A stretch of 34,780 nt of DNA, from contig JADDRA010000068.1 in assembly GCA_016781105.1 (NCBI GenBank), forward strand, positions 1 through 34,780. Reading direction: 5' to 3'. The notes under the pieces are model-generated. The model saw only the letters and a list, made by a program, of their open reading frames with translations, made no database searches and was not told the DNA's origin. Position 1 is the stretch's first letter, and every line of letters begins with the position of its first letter. The position numbers and the translations under genes are program-made. This DNA is from Actinomycetota bacterium. GTDB taxonomy: Bacteria; Actinomycetota; Acidimicrobiia; Acidimicrobiales; CADCSY01. Shown here piece by piece: positions 1 through 9,187 of the stretch.

Positions 1-1422
<1,422 letters not shown>

Positions 1423-1545
1423 GATGTCTCCTTGTGATGGTCGTGGTGATCGGGGGTCGGGGTCGTGGTCGTGGACTCGGTCCGCCGCTCGTGGCATGGT
1501 CCGGCTGGGCCGGGCGCCACCTTGGCGGGAGGCGATTTCCCTCCT

Positions 1546-1573
1546 GTTGCCGAAGTGTGAACGTCGTATGAAC
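1546..1573. promoter_or_regulatory. Candidate GlnR-type operator between the two glutamine synthetase genes
   Basis: The 244-bp divergent spacer contains GTGTGAAC (1555-1562) and GTATGAAC (1566-1573), a direct repeat exactly 11 bp apart, preceded by GTTGC at 1546-1550. Actinobacterial GlnR boxes are alternating GTNAC and GAAAC half-sites on an 11-bp period. The period fits and the sequence fits loosely. A GlnR-like gene lies 1.4 kb away. The assignment is inference. Confidence 0.4.
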
Positions 1574-1666
1574 TACCGGGTCCGGCGGAGGCGTGTCGAA
1601 CCGGACCGGTGGGGCCAGCGCGAAGATAGGCGACGGGACCGTCCCCCGCCCCCTTGGAGGCACACG

Positions 1667-3001
1667 ATGGAGCGTCAGCAGGACTACGTCATGCGCATGG
1701 TGGAGGAGCGGGGCGTGCGCTTCGTCCAGCTCTGGTTCACCGACGTGCTGGGCACCCCCAAGTCCTTCAGCATCACCCCCGTCGAGCTGGAGACGGCGCT
1801 GGAGGAGGGGATGACCTTCGACGGTTCGGCCATCGAGGGCTTCAGCCGGGTCCAGGAGAGCGACGTGCTGGCCAAGCCCGACCCCAAGACCTTCCAGATC
1901 CTGCCCCTGCACAACGGCAACGCGCCCATGGCCCGGGTCTTCTGCGACGTCATCAACCTCGACGGCACCCCCTTCGAGGGCGACCCCCGCAACGTGTTGC
2001 GCCGCACCCTGGAGCGGGCCCGCGAGCGGGGCTTCTCCTTTTACGCCGCGCCCGAGGTCGAGTTCTTCTACTTCGGCGACGACGACCCGGGCCGGCCCCC
2101 CAAGCTGCTCGACCGGGGCTCGTACTTCGAGCTGTCGGTGGCCGACCTGACCACCGACCTGCGCAAGCAGACCGTGCTCACCCTCGAGGAGATGGGCGTG
2201 CCGGTGGAGTACTCCCAGCACGAGGACAGCCCCAGCCAGCACGAGATCGACCTGCGCCACACCGACGCCCTGACCATGGCCGACACGGTCATGACCCTGC
2301 GCCTCATGGTCAAGGAGATCGCCCGCGAGCGGGGCGTCTACGCCAGCTTCATGCCCAAGCCCATCGCCGGAGTGCAGGGATCGGGCATGCACACCCACTT
2401 CTCGCTCTTCGAGGGCGACGTGAACGCCTTCCACGACCCGGGCGACGAGCACGGCTTGTCCAAGGTGGGGAAGGGCTTCATCGCCGGACTGCTGCGCCAC
2501 GCCTTCGAGATCACCGCCGTGACCAACCAGTGGGTGAACTCCTACAAGCGCCTGGTGGTGGGCTACGAGGCGCCGGTGTACATGTCCTGGGCCCGCAACA
2601 ACCGCTCGGTGGTGGTCAACGTCCCCCACTCCAAGCGGGGCAAGGCCGACTCCACCCGCATCGAGTACCGGGCCCCCGACCCGGCCTGCAACCCCTACCT
2701 CGCCTTCGCCATGGTCCTGGCCGCCGGGCTACGGGGCGTCGAGGAGGGCTACGAGCTGCCGCCCGAGACCCAGGCCAACCTCTACGAGCTCACGCCCGAG
2801 GAGCTGCTGGCCGAGGGCATCCGGCCCCTGCCCGGCAACCTCAGCGAGGCCATCGCCGCCATGGAGGGCTCCGAGCTGGCGGCGGAGACCCTCGGGGAGC
2901 ACGTCTTCGAGTGGTTCATCCGCAACAAGCGGGCCGAGTGGGCCGACTACAAGACCCAGGTGAGCCAGTTCGAGCTCGACCGCTACCTCCCCCGGCTGTA
3001 G
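1667..3001 (+). CDS. Second type I glutamine synthetase (GS-I-alpha-like)
   Basis: A 444-residue glutamine synthetase paralogue. Motifs include FDGSAIEGFSR near residues 55-65, the AAPEVEFFYF metal-binding stretch, MPKPIAGVQGSGMHTH, NSYKRLVVGYEAPVY and RIEYRAPDPACNPYLAF, so the beta-grasp and catalytic domains are complete. It is shorter than the divergent paralogue, and the loop reads NLYELTPEE instead of the NLYDLPPEE-type adenylylation loop, resembling GS-I-alpha enzymes such as mycobacterial GlnA2. It probably escapes adenylylation and may have a specialised role; some actinobacterial paralogues act on polyamines, which cannot be decided here. The ATG at 1667 is preceded by TTGGAGG at good spacing, and the N-terminus MERQQDYVMRMVEE aligns with the family. 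The regulator gene begins 3 nt after the stop, implying one transcript. Confidence 0.95.
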   Translation: MERQQDYVMRMVEERGVRFVQLWFTDVLGTPKSFSITPVELETALEEGMTFDGSAIEGFSRVQESDVLAKPDPKTFQILPLHNGNAPMARVFCDVINLDGTPFEGDPRNVLRRTLERARERGFSFYAAPEVEFFYFGDDDPGRPPKLLDRGSYFELSVADLTTDLRKQTVLTLEEMGVPVEYSQHEDSPSQHEIDLRHTDALTMADTVMTLRLMVKEIARERGVYASFMPKPIAGVQGSGMHTHFSLFEGDVNAFHDPGDEHGLSKVGKGFIAGLLRHAFEITAVTNQWVNSYKRLVVGYEAPVYMSWARNNRSVVVNVPHSKRGKADSTRIEYRAPDPACNPYLAFAMVLAAGLRGVEEGYELPPETQANLYELTPEELLAEGIRPLPGNLSEAIAAMEGSELAAETLGEHVFEWFIRNKRAEWADYKTQVSQFELDRYLPRL

Positions 3002-3004
3002 CCC

Positions 3005-3685
3005 GTGGAGCCGCTGCTGATCTACCCCGACCCCCCCGCTCCCGAGCTGGCCCAGGCCCTCGACCTCGGGGGCTACCCCTGGAAGGCGGTGAGCGACGGC
3101 GAGGTGGCCGCCCGCCTCGAGCCCGACGACGGCTGGGCCGGCGCGGTGGTGGGCGCCGAGCGCGACCCCGAGGGCGCCTTCGGCCTGTGCCGGACGCTGC
3201 GCAAGCGCGACCTGCCCCTCGAGCCGCTGCTGGTCCTGCTCAGCAGCTCCCAGCTCGCCGACCTCGAGCTGCGCGATGACCTCTTCGACGACTTCTGCCT
3301 GACGCCCGTACGACCCCGGGAGCTCGAGGCCCGGCTCAAGCACCTGTTCTGGCGCACCGGGCAGGGCACCCGGCCCGAGCTGGTCGAGTACGGCGACCTG
3401 GTGCTCAACCTCGAGACCTACCAGGCGGCCATCGCCGGTCGTCCCCTCGACCTCACGTACATGGAGTACGAGCTGCTGAAGTTCCTCTCGTCGCACCCGG
3501 GCAAGGTGTTCACGCGGGAGACGCTGCTCAGCCGGGTGTGGGGCTACGACTACTACGGCGGCGCACGCACCGTCGACGTCCACGTACGCCGGTTGCGGGC
3601 CAAGCTGGGCGAGGAGCGGGCCGGCCTCATCCACACGGTCCGCTCCGTCGGCTACCGCTTCGGCGAGACCCGCTGGGGGACGTAG
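3005..3685 (+). CDS. glnR: GlnR-like OmpR/PhoB-type regulator with Gly at the phospho-acceptor position
   Basis: A 226-residue DNA-binding protein: receiver-like domain about 1-115 and winged-helix OmpR/PhoB domain about 128-222. The C-terminal half (GRPLDLTYMEYELLKFL, HPGKVFTRETLLSRVWGYDY, TVDVHVRRLRAKLG, TVRSVGYRF) closely resembles Streptomyces GlnR, the global nitrogen regulator, as I recall that sequence. The receiver half is degenerate: residues 47-54 read AVVGAERD, so Gly50 takes the place of the Asp50 that GlnR keeps but does not use in classical phosphotransfer. The GTG start lies 3 nt after the glutamine synthetase stop, indicating translational coupling, and there is no partner kinase gene nearby. 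The last 34 nt overlap the convergent ridA gene. It probably regulates both adjacent glutamine synthetase genes. Confidence 0.85.
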   Translation: MEPLLIYPDPPAPELAQALDLGGYPWKAVSDGEVAARLEPDDGWAGAVVGAERDPEGAFGLCRTLRKRDLPLEPLLVLLSSSQLADLELRDDLFDDFCLTPVRPRELEARLKHLFWRTGQGTRPELVEYGDLVLNLETYQAAIAGRPLDLTYMEYELLKFLSSHPGKVFTRETLLSRVWGYDYYGGARTVDVHVRRLRAKLGEERAGLIHTVRSVGYRFGETRWGT

Positions 3686-4020
3686 GCCCAGGCTTCGATC
3701 TCCACCAGGGCGCCGAGGGGCAGCTCGGACACTCCCACCGCCGAGCGGGCCGGGCGGTGGTCGCCGAAGGCGGCCACGTAGACCTCGTTCATGGCCCCGT
3801 AGTCGCCCAGGTGGCGGAGGAACACCGTGGTCTTGACCACGTCGGACAACTCCGCCCCCTCGACGTCGAGGAGCAGCGCGAGGTTCTCCAGCGCCTGGGC
3901 CAACTGGGCGCCCGTCCCCCCTTCGACCAGCTCGCCGTCCCGGAGGCCGACCTGGCCGGACACCACCAGCCAGTCGCCTGCGCGCAGGATGGGGGTGTAG
4001 GGGCCGATGGGCGTGCTCAT
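3652..4020 (-). CDS. RidA-family reactive enamine/imine deaminase
   Basis: A 122-residue protein of the RidA/YjgF/YER057c family, trimeric enzymes that hydrolyse reactive 2-aminoacrylate and other enamines made by PLP enzymes. Family features visible are IGPYTPILRAGDWLVVSGQV at the N-terminus, VVKTTVFLRHLGDYGAMNEVY in the middle and HRPARSAVGVSELPLGALVE near the C-terminus; the Arg of RSAVGV corresponds to the substrate-carboxylate arginine. The ATG at 4020 overlaps the stop of the upstream gene (ATGA), so translation is probably coupled to the 2Fe-2S fusion protein. The 3' end overlaps glnR by 34 bp on the opposite strand. No signal peptide is seen; cytosolic. Confidence 0.88.
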   Translation of the reverse strand: MSTPIGPYTPILRAGDWLVVSGQVGLRDGELVEGGTGAQLAQALENLALLLDVEGAELSDVVKTTVFLRHLGDYGAMNEVYVAAFGDHRPARSAVGVSELPLGALVEIEAWAYVPQRVSPKR

Positions 4021-5657
4021 GGTCGTCTCCTCGACGCTCGTTCGACGGGCCAGTCCTGGGCACAACCCTGGCGCAACCACTCGGCCGCCGCCACCGCCGC
4101 GAACACCGCATCGGAGCCGTTCACCGGGGGGCCGTCCGACGGGACCACCTCGACGTCCACGGGAGGCGTCTCGGCCGCCCGCAGTATCCCGAACGAGCGG
4201 ATGGTGAGGTCCTGGACCTCGCCGGCCTCGTCGACGGCGATGCCCTCCCGGCGGACCCATCCCAGGGCCATGTGGGCCGCCCCGATGCAATAGGAGCGCA
4301 GCACCACCGCGTCGAGGACCCGACCGCACTCGACCCGGACGGCCACGCCGTCGTCACCCACGTCGGCGGCCGCGCTCGCCCCGGCCGGGGTGGTGACGCT
4401 GACCGGCAGGCGTGCGCGTGCCGCCGCGGCCAGGACCAGGGCCTCGACCCACCCGGCCCCCCGCAGGTCGCTCGAGGTGGGAGGACCGGCGACGTCGACC
4501 TCGACCACCTCCAGCTGGGGCGCCACCGAGGCCACGGCGGCGGCGACGCCGGGCGTGCGGACCACGCGCAGCACGCCGGACAGCGCGCCCGACGAGTCGA
4601 CCCGTACCCCGGCGGCCACGGGCGGCCGCTTGGGGCCGAGCCGGACCGTGTCCTCCCGGGACAGCAGCACCCGCACCGGCCGCCCATGCTCGTCGGCCAG
4701 ACGCCGGGCGACCGGCGGGGCCAACGACGTGGTCTTGCCCCCGAAGGCACCACCGTTGGCCAACGGCGAGGCCGGCTCACCTCCGGGCACGCACCAGGAG
4801 GCATCGGTCTCCAGGTACGCGGGCTCCACCCAGGTGGTGCGCAGACGCAGGTCCCAGTCGCCCTCAGGCACCTCTAGGGGGTGGCGCAGGTCGGTGGTGC
4901 TCCGCCGGCCCTGGACCTTGCCCGCCTCGGCCCGGGCCTCGGCCAGGGTCTCCCCCAGGGCCCACTCGCCCGGACGGGTGGCGTGGGGCACGGCGACGAG
5001 CGCATCGAGGGGGGCGAGGTCGTCGGCGAAGCCGCCACCGCCCAGCGCGACCTCGGCGCCGACGGCCTGGGCGACACCGCCCTCTAACGCCGCTCGGACC
5101 GCGGCCGCCTCCTGGTCGCGCCCTGCCCCCCGGTGGCGCGACGTCCCCACATTCCCCGAGGTCGCCTCCTCCGGGCGCTCCAGCGGCCCGGGCTGACCGT
5201 CACCGTGCGCCCGGTTCCAGGCCTCCACGATGGTGCGCCAGCCGGTGCAGCGACAGAGGTGGGCGGCCAGGGCCCGCTCGACCGCAGGCACGTCGTCCGC
5301 CCGGGTCCCTCGGGCCGCCAGGGCCGACAGGCGCACGACGATGCCGGGAGTGCAGAACCCGCACTGGCTGGCCCCGGTTGCGACGAAGGCGTCGGACCAG
5401 CACCGGCGCTCGTCGTCGGCCAGGCCGTCCGCCGTGGTCACCCGACGTCCGGCCACCCGAGCGACGGGGGTGACGCAGGCCACGCGCGGCGCGCCGTCGA
5501 TCAGCACCGTGCAGCAACCGCACTGGCCCTGGGGACTGCAGCCGTCCTTGGGGGCGCGCCGGCCGAGCCGGTCCCGAAGCGCCTCCAGCAGCGACGCGCC
5601 GTCGTCGCCCACGATGACCGCCCGCCCGTCGACCTCGAAGCTGATCTGCCGGGGCAC
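4017..5657 (-). CDS. 2Fe-2S ferredoxin domain fused to a shortened xanthine-dehydrogenase-type molybdopterin domain
   Basis: A 546-residue fusion. Residues 1-155 form the small subunit of xanthine dehydrogenase/CO dehydrogenase-type enzymes: a plant-type 2Fe-2S site (Cys40, Cys46, Cys48/49, Cys61) followed by the helical 2Fe-2S domain (QCGFCTPGIV and HLCRCTGWRTIVEAW). The remainder resembles pieces of the molybdopterin large subunit: VEPAYLETDASW, the cofactor-loop motif GGAFGGK, VRVLLSREDTVRLGPKRPPV and a C-terminal stretch IGAAHMALGW, RSFGILRAAETPPVDVEVV. Normal large subunits exceed 700 residues; here only about 350 remain, and the GEP-type motif bearing the catalytic Glu reads NGSDAVFAA. 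It may be a streamlined or non-catalytic homologue. The GTG at 5657 starts 2 nt after the LtrA-like stop; the stop overlaps the ridA start. An upstream start is possible. Confidence 0.75.
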   Translation of the reverse strand: MPRQISFEVDGRAVIVGDDGASLLEALRDRLGRRAPKDGCSPQGQCGCCTVLIDGAPRVACVTPVARVAGRRVTTADGLADDERRCWSDAFVATGASQCGFCTPGIVVRLSALAARGTRADDVPAVERALAAHLCRCTGWRTIVEAWNRAHGDGQPGPLERPEEATSGNVGTSRHRGAGRDQEAAAVRAALEGGVAQAVGAEVALGGGGFADDLAPLDALVAVPHATRPGEWALGETLAEARAEAGKVQGRRSTTDLRHPLEVPEGDWDLRLRTTWVEPAYLETDASWCVPGGEPASPLANGGAFGGKTTSLAPPVARRLADEHGRPVRVLLSREDTVRLGPKRPPVAAGVRVDSSGALSGVLRVVRTPGVAAAVASVAPQLEVVEVDVAGPPTSSDLRGAGWVEALVLAAAARARLPVSVTTPAGASAAADVGDDGVAVRVECGRVLDAVVLRSYCIGAAHMALGWVRREGIAVDEAGEVQDLTIRSFGILRAAETPPVDVEVVPSDGPPVNGSDAVFAAVAAAEWLRQGCAQDWPVERASRRRP

Positions 5658-5659
5658 GA

Positions 5660-6834
5660 TCAGGCACCAGCGCTGGACGCCGCCCCGCGGATCCGTCTGC
5701 GGTCGTCCCGGCGTTGGACCGACTCGACGACGAGGACGGCCCACAGGACGGCCGCCACCACGGTGATCGTGACGAGGGCGTCGACCCGCGGGGCGACAAG
5801 GAGGAAGGCGGCCAGCAGGAAGGCGCCCACCATCCGGTGGCCGCTCAGGGCGGCGAGGGCCCTGAGCTTGAAGGCCACGTGGGCCAGCAGGTACAGCGCG
5901 GCCCCGCCCACCAGGGCGGCGGCCGTCTCGGTTCGCAGCGGATCACCGACGGAGGCGAGGGTGTCCTTCATGCCGAGGGCGACGAGCACGACGGCGCCCA
6001 CCATGGCCAGGTGCAGGTAGGAGTACGCGTCGCCGCGAGCTCGTTGCGGGCCTGGACCGGCTCGATCTCCGCCAGCCACCGGCCGGCGGCGGTGGCGGCC
6101 GCGTCGAAGTACGCCCACCAGAAGGCGCAGGTCACGGCGATGCCGAGGACGGCGGCACCACCCCTGCGCCCACGCCGGCCTCGGCTCCCACCCCGATGGC
6201 CACGATCGACTCGCCCAGGGCCACGATCATGATGAGCCCGTGGTGCTCGGCGAAGTGCTCGGCGACGAAGCGCCACCCGCGGGTGTCGATGAACAGCGGC
6301 CCGGCCATGTCGAGGACGAGGGCCGTCGCCCACACGGCCAGACGAGCGTCGCCGTCGAGCTGGGCCCCGGCCACCAGGATGGCGACGCCGATCGAGGTGC
6401 TCGTCGCCAACCCGACGACGGAGTGGCGCAGGCCCGGTCGCTGCGGCTGGCGAGGAGGAACAACGTGATGTGGCCGGCCCGCACGGCACCGTAGGCGAGG
6501 GCCAGGGTGAGACCGAGATCAGCGAAGGCGCCGGGCACGCACAGGGCGGTGACGAGCAGCGCGGCCATGGCCGCGAAGAGCACGAGGCGCACCCGCCCTC
6601 GTAAGGATCGACCACGCTGGTCAGACAGGCGTAGCCCACCCACGACCGCAGCAGCCCGAGGACGACGAGACCCCGCCCGATGCCCCTCCAGGTCGGGTCG
6701 GCGGCCATCAGAGCCGTGCACTGGGTGATGGCCAGGACGAAGACGAGATCGAAGAAGAGCTCCAGCGGGCTGGCCTGCGTTCCGTCGCGCCGGGCCACCC
6801 CGACTCGAGGCAGGTGGGCGCGAGGCCGGCTCAC
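5660..6834 (-). pseudogene. LtrA-type membrane protein broken by four frameshifts
   Basis: Five consecutive reading-frame segments add up to one low-temperature-requirement A (LtrA) family multi-pass membrane protein. In order they read SPLELFFDLVFVLAITQC and WRGIGRGLVVLGLLRSWVGY; then RLVLFAAMAALLVTALCVPG; then GVAILVAGAQLDGDARLAVW and EHHGLIMIVALGESIVAIGV; then VTCAFWWAYFDAAATAAGRW; then AYSYLHLAMVGAVVLVALGM to the end. Switches lie near 6595, 6430, 6165 and 6035. Every switch has the sign of a one-base loss. The family function is unknown. The gene would start at GTG 6834 and ends 2 nt before the downstream 2Fe-2S fusion start. Real decay and base-call errors both fit. Confidence 0.8.
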
Positions 6835-6877
6835 CCGGCCATTCTGCTCCCGGTGCCTGCCGCGGGGCCACGCCTCG

Positions 6878-6883
6878 TAGAGT
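6878..6883 (+). promoter_or_regulatory. -10 box TAGAGT for the lipoprotein gene
   Basis: TAGAGT ends 6 nt before the GTG start at 6890, the spacing expected when transcription begins at or next to the start codon. No Shine-Dalgarno sequence fits in the space. Confidence 0.45.
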
Positions 6884-6889
6884 CGGCCC

Positions 6890-7777
6890 GTGCCCAGCCA
6901 TGGTCCTCTCGTCTCCCGGCGCGGGCTTCTCCTGGCCGGTGCAGGAGGGCTGCTCGCCGCCGCCTGCGGGAGCAGGGAGGCGCCCGAGCAGGCCGGGCCG
7001 TCGGTCCCGGCGGCCGAGGGGCTCAGCCTGGCGCCGGTGTTCCTCACCCAGCAACCGGCCGGGGTCGAGGTCCGCCTGCCCCTGGCGTTGGCCGACGGCG
7101 TGGGGGTGCTGGTCGACGACCCGCCTCCCGAGCTCTCGGTCCGGCTGGGCAGGGCGGGCACCGGCGAGCTGGGCGATCCCGTGGTGGTCCAGCGCCACGA
7201 CCAGTCGGTCCCCCGCCCCTACTTCCCCTTCACCACCACGTTTCCCGAGCCCGGGAACTGGCGCATCGCCACCGAGGTGGACGGCACGCCGGCCGAGGTC
7301 GTGGTCGCCGCCCTCCCGCCGGGCCAGGCCCCGGCCGTGCCCGTGGTGGGCGAGCGGCTCATCTCGCTGCCCACCCCCACCCTCGACGACGCCCGGGGTG
7401 TCGATCCCATCTGCACCGCCGAGCCCCCGTGCCCGCTCCACGCCACCAGCCTCGACGCCGCCATCGGCGCCGATCGCGCGATCGCCCTGCTGATCGCCAC
7501 CCCGGCCTACTGCCAGACCGCCATCTGCGGCCCGGTCCTCGACCTCCTGGTGGCCCGCCAACCGCAGTCCGCCGAGGTCATCACCATGATCCACGCGGAG
7601 GTCTACCCCGACGAAGCCCGAGCCGGCCGTGACACCACCGACGTGGTCAAGGCCTTCGGCCTGGCCTGGGAACCCTCCCTCTTCCTCGCCCTCCCCGACG
7701 GCACCATCACCCACCGCCTCGACTACACCTACGACGACCGAGAGCTCGACGCCGCCCTGTCAAGCCTTGTGCAGTGA
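6890..7777 (+). CDS. Tat/lipoprotein-signal exported protein with thioredoxin-like fold
   Basis: A 295-residue exported protein. The N-terminus VSRRGLLLAGAGGLLAAACG has a twin-arginine-like SRRGLLL motif and a lipobox-like LAAAC, with Cys near residue 26 as the probable lipidated residue. The middle (about 40-150) is rich in Pro and beta-prone sequence and resembles an Ig-like domain (FTTTFPEPGNWRIATEV). The C-terminal half has a thioredoxin-like core: ALLIATPAYCQTAICGPVLD, with two cysteines spaced CxxxxC, then HAEVYPDE and a WEPSLFLALPDGTI strand. A CxxxxC spacing is unlike the usual CxxC of thioredoxins, so redox function is uncertain; a Sco1-like metal or thiol role is an alternative. GTG at 6890 is chosen for its fit to the signal peptide and the -10 box. 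Divergent from the LtrA remnant. Confidence 0.75.
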   Translation: MPSHGPLVSRRGLLLAGAGGLLAAACGSREAPEQAGPSVPAAEGLSLAPVFLTQQPAGVEVRLPLALADGVGVLVDDPPPELSVRLGRAGTGELGDPVVVQRHDQSVPRPYFPFTTTFPEPGNWRIATEVDGTPAEVVVAALPPGQAPAVPVVGERLISLPTPTLDDARGVDPICTAEPPCPLHATSLDAAIGADRAIALLIATPAYCQTAICGPVLDLLVARQPQSAEVITMIHAEVYPDEARAGRDTTDVVKAFGLAWEPSLFLALPDGTITHRLDYTYDDRELDAALSSLVQ

Positions 7778-7799
7778 CGCAGCTCACGGCCGTCACTAC

Positions 7800-7836
7800 G
7801 CGACACCGCCCGCCCTCGACGGGCGGGCAGTGTCGC
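7800..7836. terminator. Strong bidirectional hairpin after the lipoprotein gene
   Basis: Arms 7800-7815 and 7821-7836 pair over 16 bp with a single C-A mismatch (7807/7829) around the five-base loop TCGAC. It lies 23 bp past the stop of the lipoprotein gene and between convergent genes. There is no U-tract, as is usual for actinobacterial terminators. Confidence 0.65.
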
Positions 7837-7893
7837 CAGCGGAGTGGCGGCGACGCTCAGGCGTAGCCGAGCGGGTGGCACCGAGGGGAGGGG

Positions 7894-7967
7894 CCCACGG
7901 GTCCGAGCGCAGCGAGGCGCCCGTGGGAGGGGTCCCGCTCGGTGACAGGACCCGCTCGGCGGGACCC
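7894..7967. repeat. Two further inverted repeats in the same convergent intergenic block
   Basis: CCCACGGG (7894-7901) pairs with CCCGTGGG (7920-7927). GGGTCCCGC (7930-7938) pairs with GCGGGACCC (7959-7967). The nonamer CCCGCTCGG occurs twice here (7934-7942 and 7951-7959). Together with the 7800-7836 hairpin, the 210-bp gap is almost entirely stem-forming, more than a simple terminator needs. Confidence 0.6.
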
Positions 7968-7987
7968 ACCCCCAGCGTCGCAAAGGG

Positions 7988-8365
7988 TCAGGAGAAGGAC
8001 TGCCCGCAGCCGCACGTCCGCTGGGCGTTGGGGTTGTTGATGGAGAACCCGGCTCCCTGCAGGCCGTCCTTGTACTCCAGCGTCGCCCCGGCCAGCAGGC
8101 GGGCGCTGCCGGGATCGGTGACCACGCGTACGCCGGCCACGTCGTGCTTGATGTCGTCGGCCGCCAGCTCGCCGTCGAAGTACATCTCGTAGCTGAAGCC
8201 CGAGCACCCCCCGGGGCGGACCGCCACCCGCAGGGCCAGCTCGCTGTCGCCCTCCTCCTCCAGGAGCTGCTTGACCTTGGCCGCGGCGGCGTCGCTGATG
8301 TTGATCGTCAGCGAGGGGCCGCGCCCCACCGTCGGCTGCACCTGCTCGGTTGCGATGTCGCTCAT
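7988..8365 (-). CDS. erpA: A-type iron-sulfur carrier (HesB/IscA/ErpA family)
   Basis: A 125-residue A-type carrier that accepts or delivers Fe-S clusters to apo-proteins. The three ligand cysteines are present: Cys54 in GGCSGF, and Cys118 and Cys120 in the C-terminal CGCG motif. The core ISDAAAAKVKQLL and YKDGLQGAGFSINNPNAQ are characteristic. About 20 extra N-terminal residues precede the domain. The ATG at 8365 has GGAGG 9 nt upstream. It lies just downstream of the SufR-like repressor on the same strand, 85 bp apart, so an Fe-S responsive unit is likely. Symbol assigned by family; IscA or SufA-like naming is equally possible. Confidence 0.88.
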   Translation of the reverse strand: MSDIATEQVQPTVGRGPSLTINISDAAAAKVKQLLEEEGDSELALRVAVRPGGCSGFSYEMYFDGELAADDIKHDVAGVRVVTDPGSARLLAGATLEYKDGLQGAGFSINNPNAQRTCGCGQSFS

Positions 8366-8450
8366 GGTTGGACTCCTCCACCTCGGGAAGCGGGGCCGCC
8401 ACGGCGGCAGGCCCCGGTCGACCGGCTCACCCCAGCCTACCGGCGCGAGC

Positions 8451-9179
8451 TCACACCCCCGACAGCTCGACCCGGCACGGCTGGCGGTCGAGCAGCGTGG
8501 CGAAGCGCCCGACGGTGGCACCCCCCCTGGCCTCCACGAAGCCTTCGACCATGCCCCGGTGGAGCTGGCACACGATCTCGGGATGGGCCTGGGCCAGCTC
8601 GGCGAAGGGGCAGTGGGTGAAGGCCACGCTGGCCGCCTCCGCGTCGCCGGCCACCGCCGGGTCGAAGCCGAGCCGGGCCAGCTCGGCCACCAGGGCCTCC
8701 ACGCAGGGCGCCAGCGTGCCATCGCCGCCGTCGCCCTCGCCGCTGGCGGCGGCGTCGGCTCGTCCTTCGTCGCGCCCCAGGACGCGCTCGCCGACCGACC
8801 GGCGACCCTGCTCCCGGCCCACCTCGGCCGCTTCCTCGGCCTGCACCCCCGCGGCGGCCGCCACCTGGGCCAGGAGGCGGGCGAGCAGGGGCATGGGCGG
8901 CGGCTCCAGGCCCAGCGACGGGGCGTCGGGCGCGAGCGAATAGAGGTGCTGGGGCCGGCCCACGTCGCCCCGGCTCTCGGTCTCGACCGACAGCAGACCC
9001 ACGTCGCGCATGCGCTCGAGGTGGGGCCGCACGGTGTTGGGGTGCAGCTCCAGCGACTCGGCCACCTCGGCGGTCGACCGGGGCCTCGGGGAGCGGGCCA
9101 GCTCCAGGTAGATGGCGTAGCGGGTGTTGTCGCCCAGGGCCTTGAGCAGGGCGAGACGGTGCCGGCCCCTGTCGTCCAT
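8451..9179 (-). CDS. sufR: SufR-like iron-sulfur-sensing transcriptional repressor
   Basis: A 242-residue winged-helix regulator. Residues 5-80 are an ArsR/DeoR-like DNA-binding domain (LLKALGDNTRYAIYLELA, STAEVAESLELHPNTVRPHL, GRPQHLYSLA). The C-terminal domain has FTHCPFAELAQAHPEIVCQL and RQPCRVEL, giving Cys190, Cys204 and Cys235, placed like the Fe-S ligands of SufR repressors, which control suf genes according to cluster status. An acidic, Ala/Gly-rich linker lies at 135-158. The ATG at 9179 has no Shine-Dalgarno but a TAAACT box 8 nt upstream, suggesting a leaderless mRNA. The gene diverges from the Fe-S ATPase mrp over 41 bp, and erpA follows on the same strand. No sufBCD operon is present in the window. 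Confidence 0.82.
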   Translation of the reverse strand: MDDRGRHRLALLKALGDNTRYAIYLELARSPRPRSTAEVAESLELHPNTVRPHLERMRDVGLLSVETESRGDVGRPQHLYSLAPDAPSLGLEPPPMPLLARLLAQVAAAAGVQAEEAAEVGREQGRRSVGERVLGRDEGRADAAASGEGDGGDGTLAPCVEALVAELARLGFDPAVAGDAEAASVAFTHCPFAELAQAHPEIVCQLHRGMVEGFVEARGGATVGRFATLLDRQPCRVELSGV

Positions 9180-9187
9180 CGTCGCCG

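Noticed and set aside
2729-4111. Minus-strand frame of 460 codons under the second glutamine synthetase and glnR
   Set aside because: It is antisense to two well-supported genes, low in complexity and crosses ridA in another frame.
8451-9179. Plain ArsR-family metal sensor instead of SufR
   Set aside because: The cysteine spacing in the C-terminal domain and the Fe-S neighbours fit SufR better than an ArsR metal site.
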